Shown here: positions 26,401 through 32,970 of the stretch, one piece after another
Numbering within the stretch: the stretch's first letter is position 1
How the letters are laid out: the number at the start of each line of letters is the position of its first letter
DNA from: Betaproteobacteria bacterium
GTDB taxonomy: Bacteria > Pseudomonadota > Gammaproteobacteria > Burkholderiales > Thiobacillaceae
Length of the DNA stretch: 37,281 nt
Assembly (NCBI GenBank): GCA_020049415.1
Contig: JAIFKV010000083.1
Location: 1 to 37,281, forward strand
Reading direction: 5' to 3'
Position numbers and translations under genes: made by a program
Notes under the pieces: model-generated
Told to the model about the DNA's origin: nothing
Database searches by the model: none
The model's input: only the letters and a program-made list of their open reading frames with translations

Positions 26401-28032
26401 CACGTCGCCTATCGTAGTTCGGGTGGCGCCGACCGGGAATTGCAGATAACGCTCGACATGGCCGACGGTGTGTTGAATATTTCCGTTGCCGTCGCACAGC
26501 ACGGCGGTCAACTGGAAATGCTCGACCAATCCCGCCAACAACAAATCGATCTTTCTATCGCGCCGCTGCGCTGGTGTTTTGAGGATGCCCGTCTGCACCG
26601 GCATCGGCAGTGCCGCCGACTCGCCAGTTTTGCGAAACAAGCGCTCGCGACGGTCGATCGGGGCGAACAACTGTTCGGCCTGGACGACGCTCTCCGAGCG
26701 CCCCAGAAACAGGTAACACTCCCTGATCAAACCGAAGTGGAAGGTCTGCAGCACCTTCGCTTGCAACGGCGCGTCGAAATAAATCAGTACATTCCGGCAG
26801 GAGACCAAGTCCAGGCGCAAGAACGGTGGATCGCTGACCAGGTTATGACGTGCGAAGACGATCATGTCGCGGAGCAACTTGGACGCTTCGTAGGAATGGT
26901 TGACCGAGCGGAAGTAACGTTCGAGCATGTCCGCCGGCACCTCGCTCATTGAAGCCGCCGGATAGATGCCGCGACGAGCGACATTCAGCGCTTCGTCGTC
27001 GATGTCGGTGGCAAAAATCTGAACTCGATATTGCGGCTGCATATCGCCCAGCGCATCAGCAAACAACATGGCGATGGAATAAGCTTCCTCGCCGGTGGCG
27101 CAGCCGGCGACCCAGACCCTGAGCTCGCCGCCCTGGGGTTTGCGCGCGCAGATTTCATGCACCCCGCGCTTGAGAATTTCAAACGCATCGCGGTCGCGAA
27201 AAAAAGCCGTTACCGAAATCAGAATATCGCGTGCCAAGGCATCGAGTTCACGCGGATTCGCGTCTACCCATTGCAGATAACTAGCCAGGCCGACCTGGCC
27301 AGTGGCAATTTCGCGGCGATGAATGCGCCGCATCAAGGTGCCGACCTTGTAACCGGAAAAGTCGAAATTGAGATTTTCGCGAAGACGCATCAGAAGTTGG
27401 TCAAGTAACGCCGGCGGCGGCGCTTCTTCGTTTTCGGGTGCGGGTAATTCCAGCAACTTGGGCAAGTGCGCGGCAATTTGCTCCGGATTCAGAACATGAT
27501 CAGCTACCCCGGCTTCAACCGCCGCGCGCGGCATGCCGTCGTATTTCGCCGTCTCCGGTTTCTGCGCGAAGGTAAAACCGCCCGCCGCCTGAATCGCGCG
27601 CAGGCCAGCGGTTCCATCAGAACCGGTTCCGGATAACACAATGCCGACTGCGGCTTCGCCTTCTTCCGCGGCCAGCGAAATGAAAAACTGATTGATGGAA
27701 GGCTTCGGCACCACCTGCGGCGGCGCATTGACGAGGGTGATATGGCCGTCTCGCAACAGCGCGTTGTAATTCGCCGGCACGACATAAATCATCCCGCTTT
27801 CCGGTACATCGCCCTGCTCGGCTTCTTTTACCTTGAGCTTGGTCTCACGCGACAGGATGTCAACCATCATGCTGCGATGGTTGGGTGATAAGTGCTGCAG
27901 AACGACGTAAGCACAGGGGGTATCCGGCCGCAGATATCCAATCAACTGAGTGATCGCTTCCAGACCGCCCGCCGAAGCGCCAACGCCGACGATATATACC
28001 TTCTGTTCGGCTTGGGTTGTGGATGTCTTCAT
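23470..28032 (-). CDS. CheB-CheR-PAS-PAS-PAS-GGDEF-EAL hybrid sensor
   Basis: A 1520-residue soluble hybrid. A CheB-type methylesterase domain (10-190) keeps Ser20, His47 and Asp139. A CheR-type methyltransferase (205-470) has the SAM loop VAGCATGEE (308-316). A long Glu-rich coiled coil with NEELQATNEE repeats (630-710) leads to three PAS-like domains (about 712-835, 840-960, 965-1085). The GGDEF domain (1090-1250) has an intact GGDEF at 1170-1174 and inhibitory RxxD at 1161-1164. The EAL domain (1262-1515) keeps EALLRW, NLSP, EITE, DDFGTG, KIDK and AEGVE. Both c-di-GMP synthesis and breakdown look possible. There is no transmembrane segment, kinase or receiver. Its end overlaps the phytochrome gene. 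It is preceded by element B2 and a weak ribosome site. Confidence 0.94.
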   Translation of the reverse strand: MKTSTTQAEQKVYIVGVGASAGGLEAITQLIGYLRPDTPCAYVVLQHLSPNHRSMMVDILSRETKLKVKEAEQGDVPESGMIYVVPANYNALLRDGHITLVNAPPQVVPKPSINQFFISLAAEEGEAAVGIVLSGTGSDGTAGLRAIQAAGGFTFAQKPETAKYDGMPRAAVEAGVADHVLNPEQIAAHLPKLLELPAPENEEAPPPALLDQLLMRLRENLNFDFSGYKVGTLMRRIHRREIATGQVGLASYLQWVDANPRELDALARDILISVTAFFRDRDAFEILKRGVHEICARKPQGGELRVWVAGCATGEEAYSIAMLFADALGDMQPQYRVQIFATDIDDEALNVARRGIYPAASMSEVPADMLERYFRSVNHSYEASKLLRDMIVFARHNLVSDPPFLRLDLVSCRNVLIYFDAPLQAKVLQTFHFGLIRECYLFLGRSESVVQAEQLFAPIDRRERLFRKTGESAALPMPVQTGILKTPAQRRDRKIDLLLAGLVEHFQLTAVLCDGNGNIQHTVGHVERYLQFPVGATRTTIGDVVMPDLRGDLLTLLHRSNQHGKPQQGRVRQLGEAWLRIFVHPLSELGAQLLLVMFLPQPAPVELIGVGGRGAGKSDGEAGTSIINRQLEDELTATRENLQAMVEELATANEEMQALNEEAQASNEELQATNEEMEAANEELQATNEELISLNEELNVKSAEYSRLSAEYAHLYDSLDFPILVFDRAFQLARFNAPAARRFDLRDSALHQHVSRLRLSSLTSQTGQSGMPIASGMNSDLETRLGRTLAHAEREEALIAQDGRTLRLAISPGLDKAGDVTTLVVTLIDVSDITRAQAALKDSEQRLVALMEKTTVIFAMKDPAGAYQFANRRFLEFFDIDVESYLGKTDFGLLPNDLAANLWGLDLEALRKQAVVIGEHPVIHKGNRHILRSVHQVLMDDKGNPVAFIVEAEDITVRKHAEDQLRITARVFDQSGEAIVVTDPRGIIQTINLAFTQITGYNQHDAVGKTIGMLKSGRHSDAFYEAMWHALVVDGFWQGEILNKRKNGDIYSEWLTINRVDDGNGAHAHYVAVFSDITSIKDSQRKVEYLATHDALTGLPNRALFHDHLRHALAQARRKKSRIALLFIDLDNFKTINDTLGHDVGDDLLKQAAIRMKEVVRDVDTVARLGGDEFTAILMDADIEVANQVAQRVINDLSASFEVNGSPLFVSASVGVAFYPDDGTDSAMLIKAADTAMYRAKEQGRSRVEFFKPDMHVRLLKRATLESALREALRQNRLRLVYQPKYGLGKGRPMLGAEALLRWLDPELGEVPPAEFIPIAEASGLILEVGRVVRTLLIKQIAAWLAIGLKPPPIAMNLSPRCVRELECSVSLMQDLAKYQVPPELLIIEITEGALLENSQNVKDNLSKLHQAGIGVSIDDFGTGYSSLSYLKRLPLSELKIDKGFVDGLGKDKEDEAIARAILALAQALELKTVAEGVETDRQLAWLVQHGCDIAQGYLLARPLEVVAFEDLVARSGQHG

Positions 28033-28079
28033 CTTTTTGCCAGTCAGTTCGTCTGTCGTGTGAAATCGTGGAATTAACT

Positions 28080-28246
28080 TAGCCCGAATATTTCATGGAT
28101 TCACGCGATGATCGCGCAGGACGCTGTCCGAACAGAAAATTCAGAGAAGGCGAAGCGTAGTTATTCATACACCTGGACAGAGAGAATTTCCTGTGCGGAC
28201 AAGGGACAAGCGAGGGCGTGGGCGGATTCATGAAATATCCGGGTTA
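28080..28246. repeat. Short inverted-repeat element, family B, copy 2 (MITE-like)
   Basis: A unit of about 167 bp with inverted ends TAGCCCGAATATTTCATGGA and, from the other side, TAACCCGGATATTTCATGAA. It is the same family as 11146-11314, in reverse orientation, with conserved internal blocks and diverged stretches between them. Its right end supplies the TAA stop of the MerR-type gene (28244-28246). Its left end lies 47 bp before the start of the CheBR hybrid, so that gene's promoter is inside or beside the element. Confidence 0.75.
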
Positions 28247-29173
28247 GCACTTCAGCTTCATGCTTCGCCAGACATGCATGGCATTGAGCGCCTGCTCCAT
28301 TAGCGGACAAAATTGCACGCCGGGCATTTTAGCGTTATGCAAGCGCGGGATTCCCGCTCCGCCAACCCAAATTTCGATGTTATCGCCGATCTGCTGACGC
28401 AACTCGCTCAGTGCCGGCTGGATGCCGCGCTGCGGGTAAACAAGACTGAATGACAGCACCACCACGTCAGCGGCGTGGGCTTGCGCGGCGCGCGCAATGT
28501 CTTGCACCGGCGTTTGCGTACCCAGCGAAATACAATGCGCACCATGCAATGAAAACAGCGCCGCCACCATCAGGATGCCGAGGCCGTGTTGCTCCCCGGG
28601 CAGCGTGGTGAGCAAGATGCGCGGCGTTCCCTCGGCTTCGGACAAGTTGGTAATGGCGTTGCGCAGCAACCACTGCACGGCTTCGGTGTAGACGTGTTCT
28701 TCGTGTATATCGAGTTCGCCGCGCGCCCAGGCTTCGCCCACCGCGTAGGTCATGGGCGCCAAAGTGTCCAGGACAAAATGTTCCAGGCCATGCCGCAGCA
28801 ATTCTCTGTACAAGCGCTGACGCAGGCCTTCCATGTTCTGGCCACGCAGCAAAGCGAGGATGATGGACTCGAAATCTTCGGCATTCTGGTTCAACTCGCG
28901 CGGCGGTTTCGACCGGCTGCTCAAGGCCATCTCGCTGAGGCGTTGTTCGCTCTCGGCAACAATTCGCGATGGTCTAATGCCTTCATCTATCAGGCGTTTG
29001 ATCAAGCGCAGACGATTGACTTGCTCGGCGGGATAAAGACGTTCTCCCTGCTTGTCGCGCAGCGGCACAGGAAAACCATAACGGGTTTCCCACTTCCGCA
29101 AGACATCCTTGGATAGCCCCGTTTCGCGTTCCACGGCGGCAATCGAAAGTTCGGGTGAGAGCGTGTTCTCCAT
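28244..29173 (-). CDS. CarH/LitR-type MerR regulator with cobalamin-binding domain
   Basis: A 309-residue regulator. A MerR winged helix-turn-helix (residues 9-75, SIAAVERETGLSKDVLRKWE) is followed by a helical bundle and a Rossmann B12-binding domain. It has the AdoCbl light-sensing signature Wx9EH (Trp149, Glu159, His160) and the lower-ligand motif ExHxxG (Glu194, His196, Gly199 in GEQHGLG). CarH-type proteins bind DNA as dark AdoCbl tetramers and let go in light. The gene is divergent from the gpx-lipocalin operon, with paired TGTCC/GGACA operators between them. Its stop is provided by element B2. Photosensing is inferred from motifs; other B12-domain MerR proteins respond to other cues. 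Confidence 0.9.
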   Translation of the reverse strand: MENTLSPELSIAAVERETGLSKDVLRKWETRYGFPVPLRDKQGERLYPAEQVNRLRLIKRLIDEGIRPSRIVAESEQRLSEMALSSRSKPPRELNQNAEDFESIILALLRGQNMEGLRQRLYRELLRHGLEHFVLDTLAPMTYAVGEAWARGELDIHEEHVYTEAVQWLLRNAITNLSEAEGTPRILLTTLPGEQHGLGILMVAALFSLHGAHCISLGTQTPVQDIARAAQAHAADVVVLSFSLVYPQRGIQPALSELRQQIGDNIEIWVGGAGIPRLHNAKMPGVQFCPLMEQALNAMHVWRSMKLKC

Positions 29174-29257
29174 CTATTCTGTCCTGGACAAATAATTTGA
29201 CAACGGCTTTTTGTCCAACTATCTTACGATCATTCGAGCATTTGTCCAGGACAAGAT
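29174..29257 (+). promoter_or_regulatory. Divergent control region with paired TGTCC/GGACA operators and sigma-70 promoter
   Basis: Two inverted 14-bp copies of the same site lie at 29180-29193 (TGTCCTGGACAAAT) and 29240-29253 (ATTTGTCCAGGACA), each itself a TGTCC-N-GGACA palindrome. Between them sits TTGACA (29197-29202), 17 bases, then TATCTT (29220-29225), a near-ideal sigma-70 promoter reading toward the glutathione peroxidase gene. A TTGTCC half-site (29211-29216) lies in the spacer. The downstream operator also overlaps the ribosome site of that gene. The arrangement suits repression by the adjacent MerR-type protein. Confidence 0.8.
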
Positions 29258-29875
29258 ATGAAAACATCTCAAAGCATCGACTCTCGACGTTTTCATCTTT
29301 CACGCTATTGGCTGCTCGCCTTGCCATTATTTGCACTCACCTTGCTCACCCCGACCAGCCAGGCGGCGGAGTGCCCGCAATTGCTGCAGCACCGCTTTGC
29401 CAATTTGCAAACCGGTGAATCGCAGAATCTTTGCCAATACCAAGGCAAGGTGATTCTGGTGGTGAACACCGCCAGCTATTGCGGTTATACCGACCAGTAT
29501 GGCGGTCTCGAAGCGCTCTACCGCAAATACAAGGATCAAGGCCTGGTGGTGCTCGGATTTCCGTCCAACGACTTCGGCAATCAGGAACCGGGTGACAGCA
29601 AGCAGATTGCAAAATTCTGCCGACTGACTTACAGCGTCGAGTTTCCGATGTTCGAGAAGTCGCATGTCACTGGCAAACAACGCAGTGCCCTGTTTGCCAA
29701 ACTGGACCAACAGACCGGCCAGCGGCCGCAGTGGAATTTTCACAAATATCTGATCGACGCCTCCGGCAAGAAGGCGCAAAGCTTCGCCTCCGCAGTTGCG
29801 CCGGATGACCCGCGTTTGCTCGAGTCGGTGCGGATATTGCTGGATGCGCGCAAAGCGTTGCTGCGCAAAACCTGA
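29258..29875 (+). CDS. Exported glutathione-peroxidase-family thiol peroxidase
   Basis: Glutathione-peroxidase-fold enzymes reduce lipid and hydrogen peroxides with thioredoxin or glutathione. The peroxidatic Cys75 is in NTASYCGYTDQYGGLE, the second family motif is GFPSNDFGNQEPG, and the third is WNFHKYLID. Cys121 stands at the position of the resolving cysteine of thioredoxin-dependent members. An N-terminal signal peptide (about residues 1-37, cleavage near SQA-AE) sends it to the periplasm, unlike most bacterial homologues. It is the first gene of a five-gene operon under the paired-operator promoter. Its periplasmic location and its lipocalin neighbour suggest a role in repairing or limiting membrane lipid oxidation. 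Confidence 0.92.
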   Translation: MKTSQSIDSRRFHLSRYWLLALPLFALTLLTPTSQAAECPQLLQHRFANLQTGESQNLCQYQGKVILVVNTASYCGYTDQYGGLEALYRKYKDQGLVVLGFPSNDFGNQEPGDSKQIAKFCRLTYSVEFPMFEKSHVTGKQRSALFAKLDQQTGQRPQWNFHKYLIDASGKKAQSFASAVAPDDPRLLESVRILLDARKALLRKT

Positions 29876-29903
29876 ACCCAATGATTGCGTGAAGAGAATC
29901 TGA

Positions 29904-30476
29904 ATGAACGATTTCCCAGTCAATAACGGAGGCCGCACTGGCTGGCGCAGCATTTTGTTGCTGCTGCTTGCGGCATTCATGCTGGCCGGTTGCACCGGCG
30001 TGCCGCCAGGTGTTACACCAGTGCAAGGTTTTCAGATCGAGCGCTACCTTGGTGTCTGGTACGAAATTTCCCGCCTTGACCACAGCTTCGAGCGCGGCCT
30101 GACGGATGTTTCGGCGCAGTACCAACCCCGCGCTGATGGTGGCATTGAGGTGATCAATCGCGGCTACAACGTGGAGAATAAGACGTGGAAAGAAGCTAAA
30201 GGGCGCGCCTATTTTCTCGATTCACCCTCTACCGCCAGCTTGAAAGTAAGTTTTTTCGGGCCCTTCTACGGCGGCTATCACGTCATGGCGCTCGACCCTG
30301 ACTATCGCTGGGCAATGGTGGCGGGGCCGGACCATGATTATTTCTGGATTCTGGCGCGAACCCCGAACCTGCCCGACGAAGTAATGAAAACCCTGTTGCA
30401 AACCGCCCGTCAGGCTGGTTTCGATGTGGACAGCTTGATTCGCGTCAGCCATCACCACGCGGCAGCGGGAGATTGA
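29904..30476 (+). CDS. blc: Outer-membrane lipocalin Blc-like lipoprotein
   Basis: Bacterial lipocalins are lipid-anchored beta-barrels that bind fatty acids and lysophospholipids during membrane stress. The 190-residue protein has a lipobox LAGC (Cys30) after a hydrophobic segment, the lipocalin start motif YLGVWYEISRLDHSFERG, and later family patterns (GRAYF, FFGPFYGGYHVMALD, WILARTPNL). The N-terminal region before the hydrophobic helix is a little long (15 residues). It follows gpx by 28 bp and touches the CIA30 gene (TGATG). Lipocalin genes commonly sit beside B12-type MerR regulators in proteobacteria, which fits this context. Confidence 0.93.
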   Translation: MNDFPVNNGGRTGWRSILLLLLAAFMLAGCTGVPPGVTPVQGFQIERYLGVWYEISRLDHSFERGLTDVSAQYQPRADGGIEVINRGYNVENKTWKEAKGRAYFLDSPSTASLKVSFFGPFYGGYHVMALDPDYRWAMVAGPDHDYFWILARTPNLPDEVMKTLLQTARQAGFDVDSLIRVSHHHAAAGD

Positions 30477-31006
30477 TGCATACCATGGCCACCGAAGCAC
30501 ACTTCATCCTCGACGACCGCCACAGCGACACGCTGAGCACAGGCAATGGCGCGCGCTGGCATGCGATTACCGATAGCGTCATGGGCGGCAAATCCACCGC
30601 CCATTTGCAACCGACACAAATAGAAGGTCGCGCCTGCCTGCGGCTGATTGGCGAAGTCAGCTTGGACAACAACGGCGGATTCGCTCAAGCCAGCCTCGAT
30701 CTGGACTCGGCGGGACTGCTCGATGCCAGTGGTTATAGCGGCATCGAAATCGACCTGTTCGGCAATGACGAAACCTACAACCTGCATCTGCGCAGCGCCG
30801 ATACGCGCATCGTCTGGCAGTCCTACCGCGCCAGTTTTACCGCGCCGCCGCGTTGGCAGAAATTACGTCTGCCATTTACCGACTTCCAACCCCACCGGGT
30901 CGACAAGCCACTCGATCCAAGCCAACTGCGCCGGATCGGCATCGTCGCCATCGGCCGCGAAATGCGGGCGGATATCTGCGTCGCCCGTTTGTCTCTTTAC
31001 CCCTGA
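30476..31006 (+). CDS. CIA30-domain protein
   Basis: This 176-residue protein matches the CIA30 family, named for a mitochondrial complex I assembly factor and having a carbohydrate-binding-like beta-sandwich. Family features are WHAITDSVMGGKSTAHL, the GEVSLDNNGGFAQ motif, DLFGNDETYNLHLR and FxPxxRG-like FQPHRVDKPLD. Bacterial roles are not established. The ATG at 30476 overlaps the lipocalin stop as TGATG, so translation is probably coupled; a Met three codons later is also possible. There is no signal peptide. CIA30 and lipocalin pairs recur in light- or stress-regulated clusters, so a role in membrane or quinone-linked stress is plausible. Confidence 0.85.
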   Translation: MHTMATEAHFILDDRHSDTLSTGNGARWHAITDSVMGGKSTAHLQPTQIEGRACLRLIGEVSLDNNGGFAQASLDLDSAGLLDASGYSGIEIDLFGNDETYNLHLRSADTRIVWQSYRASFTAPPRWQKLRLPFTDFQPHRVDKPLDPSQLRRIGIVAIGREMRADICVARLSLYP

Positions 31007-31035
31007 CCCAATTTCCCAACCCGAGGAGAAACAGC

Positions 31036-31266
31036 ATGATCACTTTCACCCGCGACCCGATGACCTTGAACGATGTCACCAACCTGGACGAAGCCCCTTT
31101 CATCATCGAAGGCCAAGGCAACGGCATGGTGAAGATCTACTTCGAATCTGAATCCAACAAGTCTGAATATCTCGAAATCACCCCGCATGCTGGCGTCAAG
31201 TCCGCCGGGCTGAAGAAGATATACGCAGAAATGGCCGACAACCCCGATACCGGCAGCATCAACTGA
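31036..31266 (+). CDS. Small 76-residue protein of unknown function
   Basis: I do not recognise this protein. It is a compact acidic product (MITFTRDPMTLNDVTNLDEA at the start, KIYFESESNKSEYLEIT in the middle) without signal peptide, membrane helix or cysteine. The middle looks like a beta-hairpin, and the end (AGLKKIYAEMADNPDTGSIN) like a short helix. The gene has a strong GAGGAG site 8 bases before its ATG, follows the CIA30 gene by 29 bp and precedes cbiX by 12 bp, so it belongs to the operon. Its good ribosome site suggests it is made in quantity. Confidence 0.75.
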   Translation: MITFTRDPMTLNDVTNLDEAPFIIEGQGNGMVKIYFESESNKSEYLEITPHAGVKSAGLKKIYAEMADNPDTGSIN

Positions 31267-31278
31267 TCAAGGCTAACC

Positions 31279-31653
31279 ATGTCAAATCGTCATCTATTGA
31301 TCATCGCCCACGGCAGCCGCCGCCAAGCCTCCAACGACGAAGTCCGTCAACTCGGTGAACGGGTGAGCGAGATTCGCGGCGCTGGCATCGCGCAAGTGGC
31401 AGTCGCTTTTCTGGAACTCGCCGAACCCGGCATTCCGGAGGCCCTTGCGCGCTGCGCCGCTCAGGGGGCGGAGGAAATCATCGTTTTTCCCTACTTCCTC
31501 GCCGCCGGCACGCATGTCGCCAACGACATCCCCGAAGCGTTGACTGAATTCAGCGCAAAACAGCCACAGATCAAACTGCATCTGACCAGCCACCTGGGAG
31601 CATCCGCCACGCTCGCCCAAACGATCCTTGATGTCGCCAGCCAACCCGGCTGA
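31279..31653 (+). CDS. cbiX: Small CbiX-type sirohydrochlorin cobalt/iron chelatase
   Basis: CbiX(S)/SirB-type chelatases put cobalt or iron into sirohydrochlorin, leading to cobalamin or siroheme. The 124-residue single-domain protein has both metal-site histidines: His11 in LLIIAHGSR and His79 in YFLAAGTHVANDIP. The AAGG site 6 bases before the ATG is adequate. It is last in the gpx-lipocalin-CIA30-small protein operon. Its presence under control of a predicted cobalamin-binding repressor suggests feedback between cofactor supply and this operon, though siroheme production is an equal possibility from sequence alone. Confidence 0.9.
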   Translation: MSNRHLLIIAHGSRRQASNDEVRQLGERVSEIRGAGIAQVAVAFLELAEPGIPEALARCAAQGAEEIIVFPYFLAAGTHVANDIPEALTEFSAKQPQIKLHLTSHLGASATLAQTILDVASQPG

Positions 31654-31922
31654 ATGAATTACCTATTTACAGCACATTCAGTCGATTGACCGCTTGGCCG
31701 AATGTCAATTTTTTAATGTAGTAACAAATTGAATTTATTGTCAGTGCAATTTAATTAATCCACTACATTTTCTGTATTATTTTTAAACGTAATTGCCTCG
31801 CACTAGCTATTTATACGCAAGCACAAAATAACAGCCGCAACTATATTTTGTAACTACGTTTTAAATGAATTAATGCGCAGACGACAAACACCCGAACTTT
31901 TCAACTCGGCTTGGTGATATCA
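31654..31922. other. AT-rich spacer before the BrnA-like gene
   Basis: About 270 bp, clearly richer in A/T than the surrounding sequence, with many TTTAAT/ATTTAA words. It holds the possible cbiX terminator and presumably the promoter of the BrnA-like gene; several candidate -10 boxes make any choice arbitrary. I see no gene. Confidence 0.4.
31674..31714 (+). terminator. Possible intrinsic terminator after cbiX
   Basis: ACATTC (31674-31679) pairs with GAATGT (31700-31705), and the stem can extend with a mismatch (GTC/GGC). CAA and six T follow. The loop is large, so this is a moderate-quality terminator 21 bp after the cbiX stop. Confidence 0.45.
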
Positions 31923-32201
31923 ATGGAACGCTTACCTGAATCGGCATTCTTGACCTGCAACGAGGCGCAAGACGATGTTGCCTCGATGGAAGCCGCCCTC
32001 AATGGGACGCTTCAAAATCATTTCAAATCGCGCCAGCCTGGACAGCGCGGGCCGCAAAAGCGGCCCACCAAAGTCTTGGTCACAATGCGTTTCAGCCCGC
32101 AGATACTGGCTTACTTCAAGGCCAGTGGCGACGGCTGGCAAACTCGCATGAACGATGTTCTATGCGCCTATGTAGAGCAGCACAGCAACAAATCGTCTTG
32201 A
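31923..32201 (+). CDS. BrnA-like antitoxin, no toxin partner visible
   Basis: The C-terminal half (KVLVTMRFSPQILAYFKASG, then DGWQTRMNDVLCAYVEQH) matches the ribbon-helix-helix DNA-binding pattern of BrnA antitoxins, which normally repress and neutralise an upstream BrnT toxin. Here no BrnT gene precedes it: the upstream 270 bp are AT-rich and non-coding. The 92-residue protein has an N-terminal region that is not recognisable. The ATG at 31923 is preferred to a TTG four codons upstream and has GGTGAT before it. It may be a solitary regulator descended from a toxin-antitoxin pair. Confidence 0.78.
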   Translation: MERLPESAFLTCNEAQDDVASMEAALNGTLQNHFKSRQPGQRGPQKRPTKVLVTMRFSPQILAYFKASGDGWQTRMNDVLCAYVEQHSNKSS

Positions 32202-32229
32202 AACCTCTTTAAACGTATCAGCCGCAAGA

Positions 32230-32970
32230 TCAGCGGCAGTTACGCGCTACGCCGTAGGCGTAGCCGCAGTTGCTGCTGCTGGTGTTGAAGCTGGCTTGCT
32301 GCGCGAAGCCGTAACCAGAAACCTTGCTGGCGGGTTGGTAAGCGGGTTGATAACCCGTTGCCAACGGCTGCGGTGCATTGCGCTGAGCGGTATAGGTCGA
32401 GCCGGCTTGGCCAAAAATCATGTTCGACGCCGAGTAGCGTGAATTGTCCGGTTTGGCGTAACCAAAGCTGGGCGCAGGCGCTGCCGCATAGCCCGGCATG
32501 TAGGGATTGGCGGTGTAATTCTGGTTTTGCGTCGGGCGGTTGTTGGCATAGCCATTGTTGAAAGCATCGCCATTGTTCGAGTAGCTCACTTGCTGGTTGC
32601 TTGGCGCCGGGGCGTAGCCCCAGGCAAATTGCTGTTGCGCTTGTTGCGGTTGCTTGTTGGGGCCGTCGATGATCTTGTGCGCCAGCCCCGCCATGATGCC
32701 TTCAGTGGTGACAATGCGATCACCCATGTAACCGATACGATCCGCCATCAGACCAATCCGATCCGCCATCTTGCCCGGGTTGCTGGAAAGCGTCAGCGCG
32801 GTGTTGGTGGCGTTATTCATCGTGTTGTTGGTCACACTTTCAGTGCTGTCGATGAGGTTGTTGGTAACACTCGTCAGGCCAACCACAACGCCATCCAGAA
32901 AGGCATAAGAAGGTGAAGAAAAGGAAACCAGAAGGGCAGCGGAAAGGAGGAGATTCTTGGCGGCGGACAT
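32230..32970 (-). CDS. Exported MADRIG-repeat protein, paralogue 1
   Basis: A 246-residue exported protein I cannot name. A signal peptide (1-23, cleaved near SYA-FL) is followed by a core shared with the gene at 34712-35404: SVTNNLIDSTESVTNNTMNN, SNPGKMADRIGLMADRIGYM, then TEGIMAGLAHKIID. Three 7-residue MADRIGx units predict an amphipathic helix. The C-terminal half is a low-complexity Gln/Asn/Tyr/Pro linker with two more conserved islands (DNSRYSASNMIFG...GSTYTAQR and CGYAYGVARNC, ending the protein). The paired C-terminal cysteines could form a disulfide. An AAAGG site precedes the ATG. It lies downstream of the glycosyltransferase on the same strand but with a 321-bp gap. Confidence 0.85.
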   Translation of the reverse strand: MSAAKNLLLSAALLVSFSSPSYAFLDGVVVGLTSVTNNLIDSTESVTNNTMNNATNTALTLSSNPGKMADRIGLMADRIGYMGDRIVTTEGIMAGLAHKIIDGPNKQPQQAQQQFAWGYAPAPSNQQVSYSNNGDAFNNGYANNRPTQNQNYTANPYMPGYAAAPAPSFGYAKPDNSRYSASNMIFGQAGSTYTAQRNAPQPLATGYQPAYQPASKVSGYGFAQQASFNTSSSNCGYAYGVARNCR

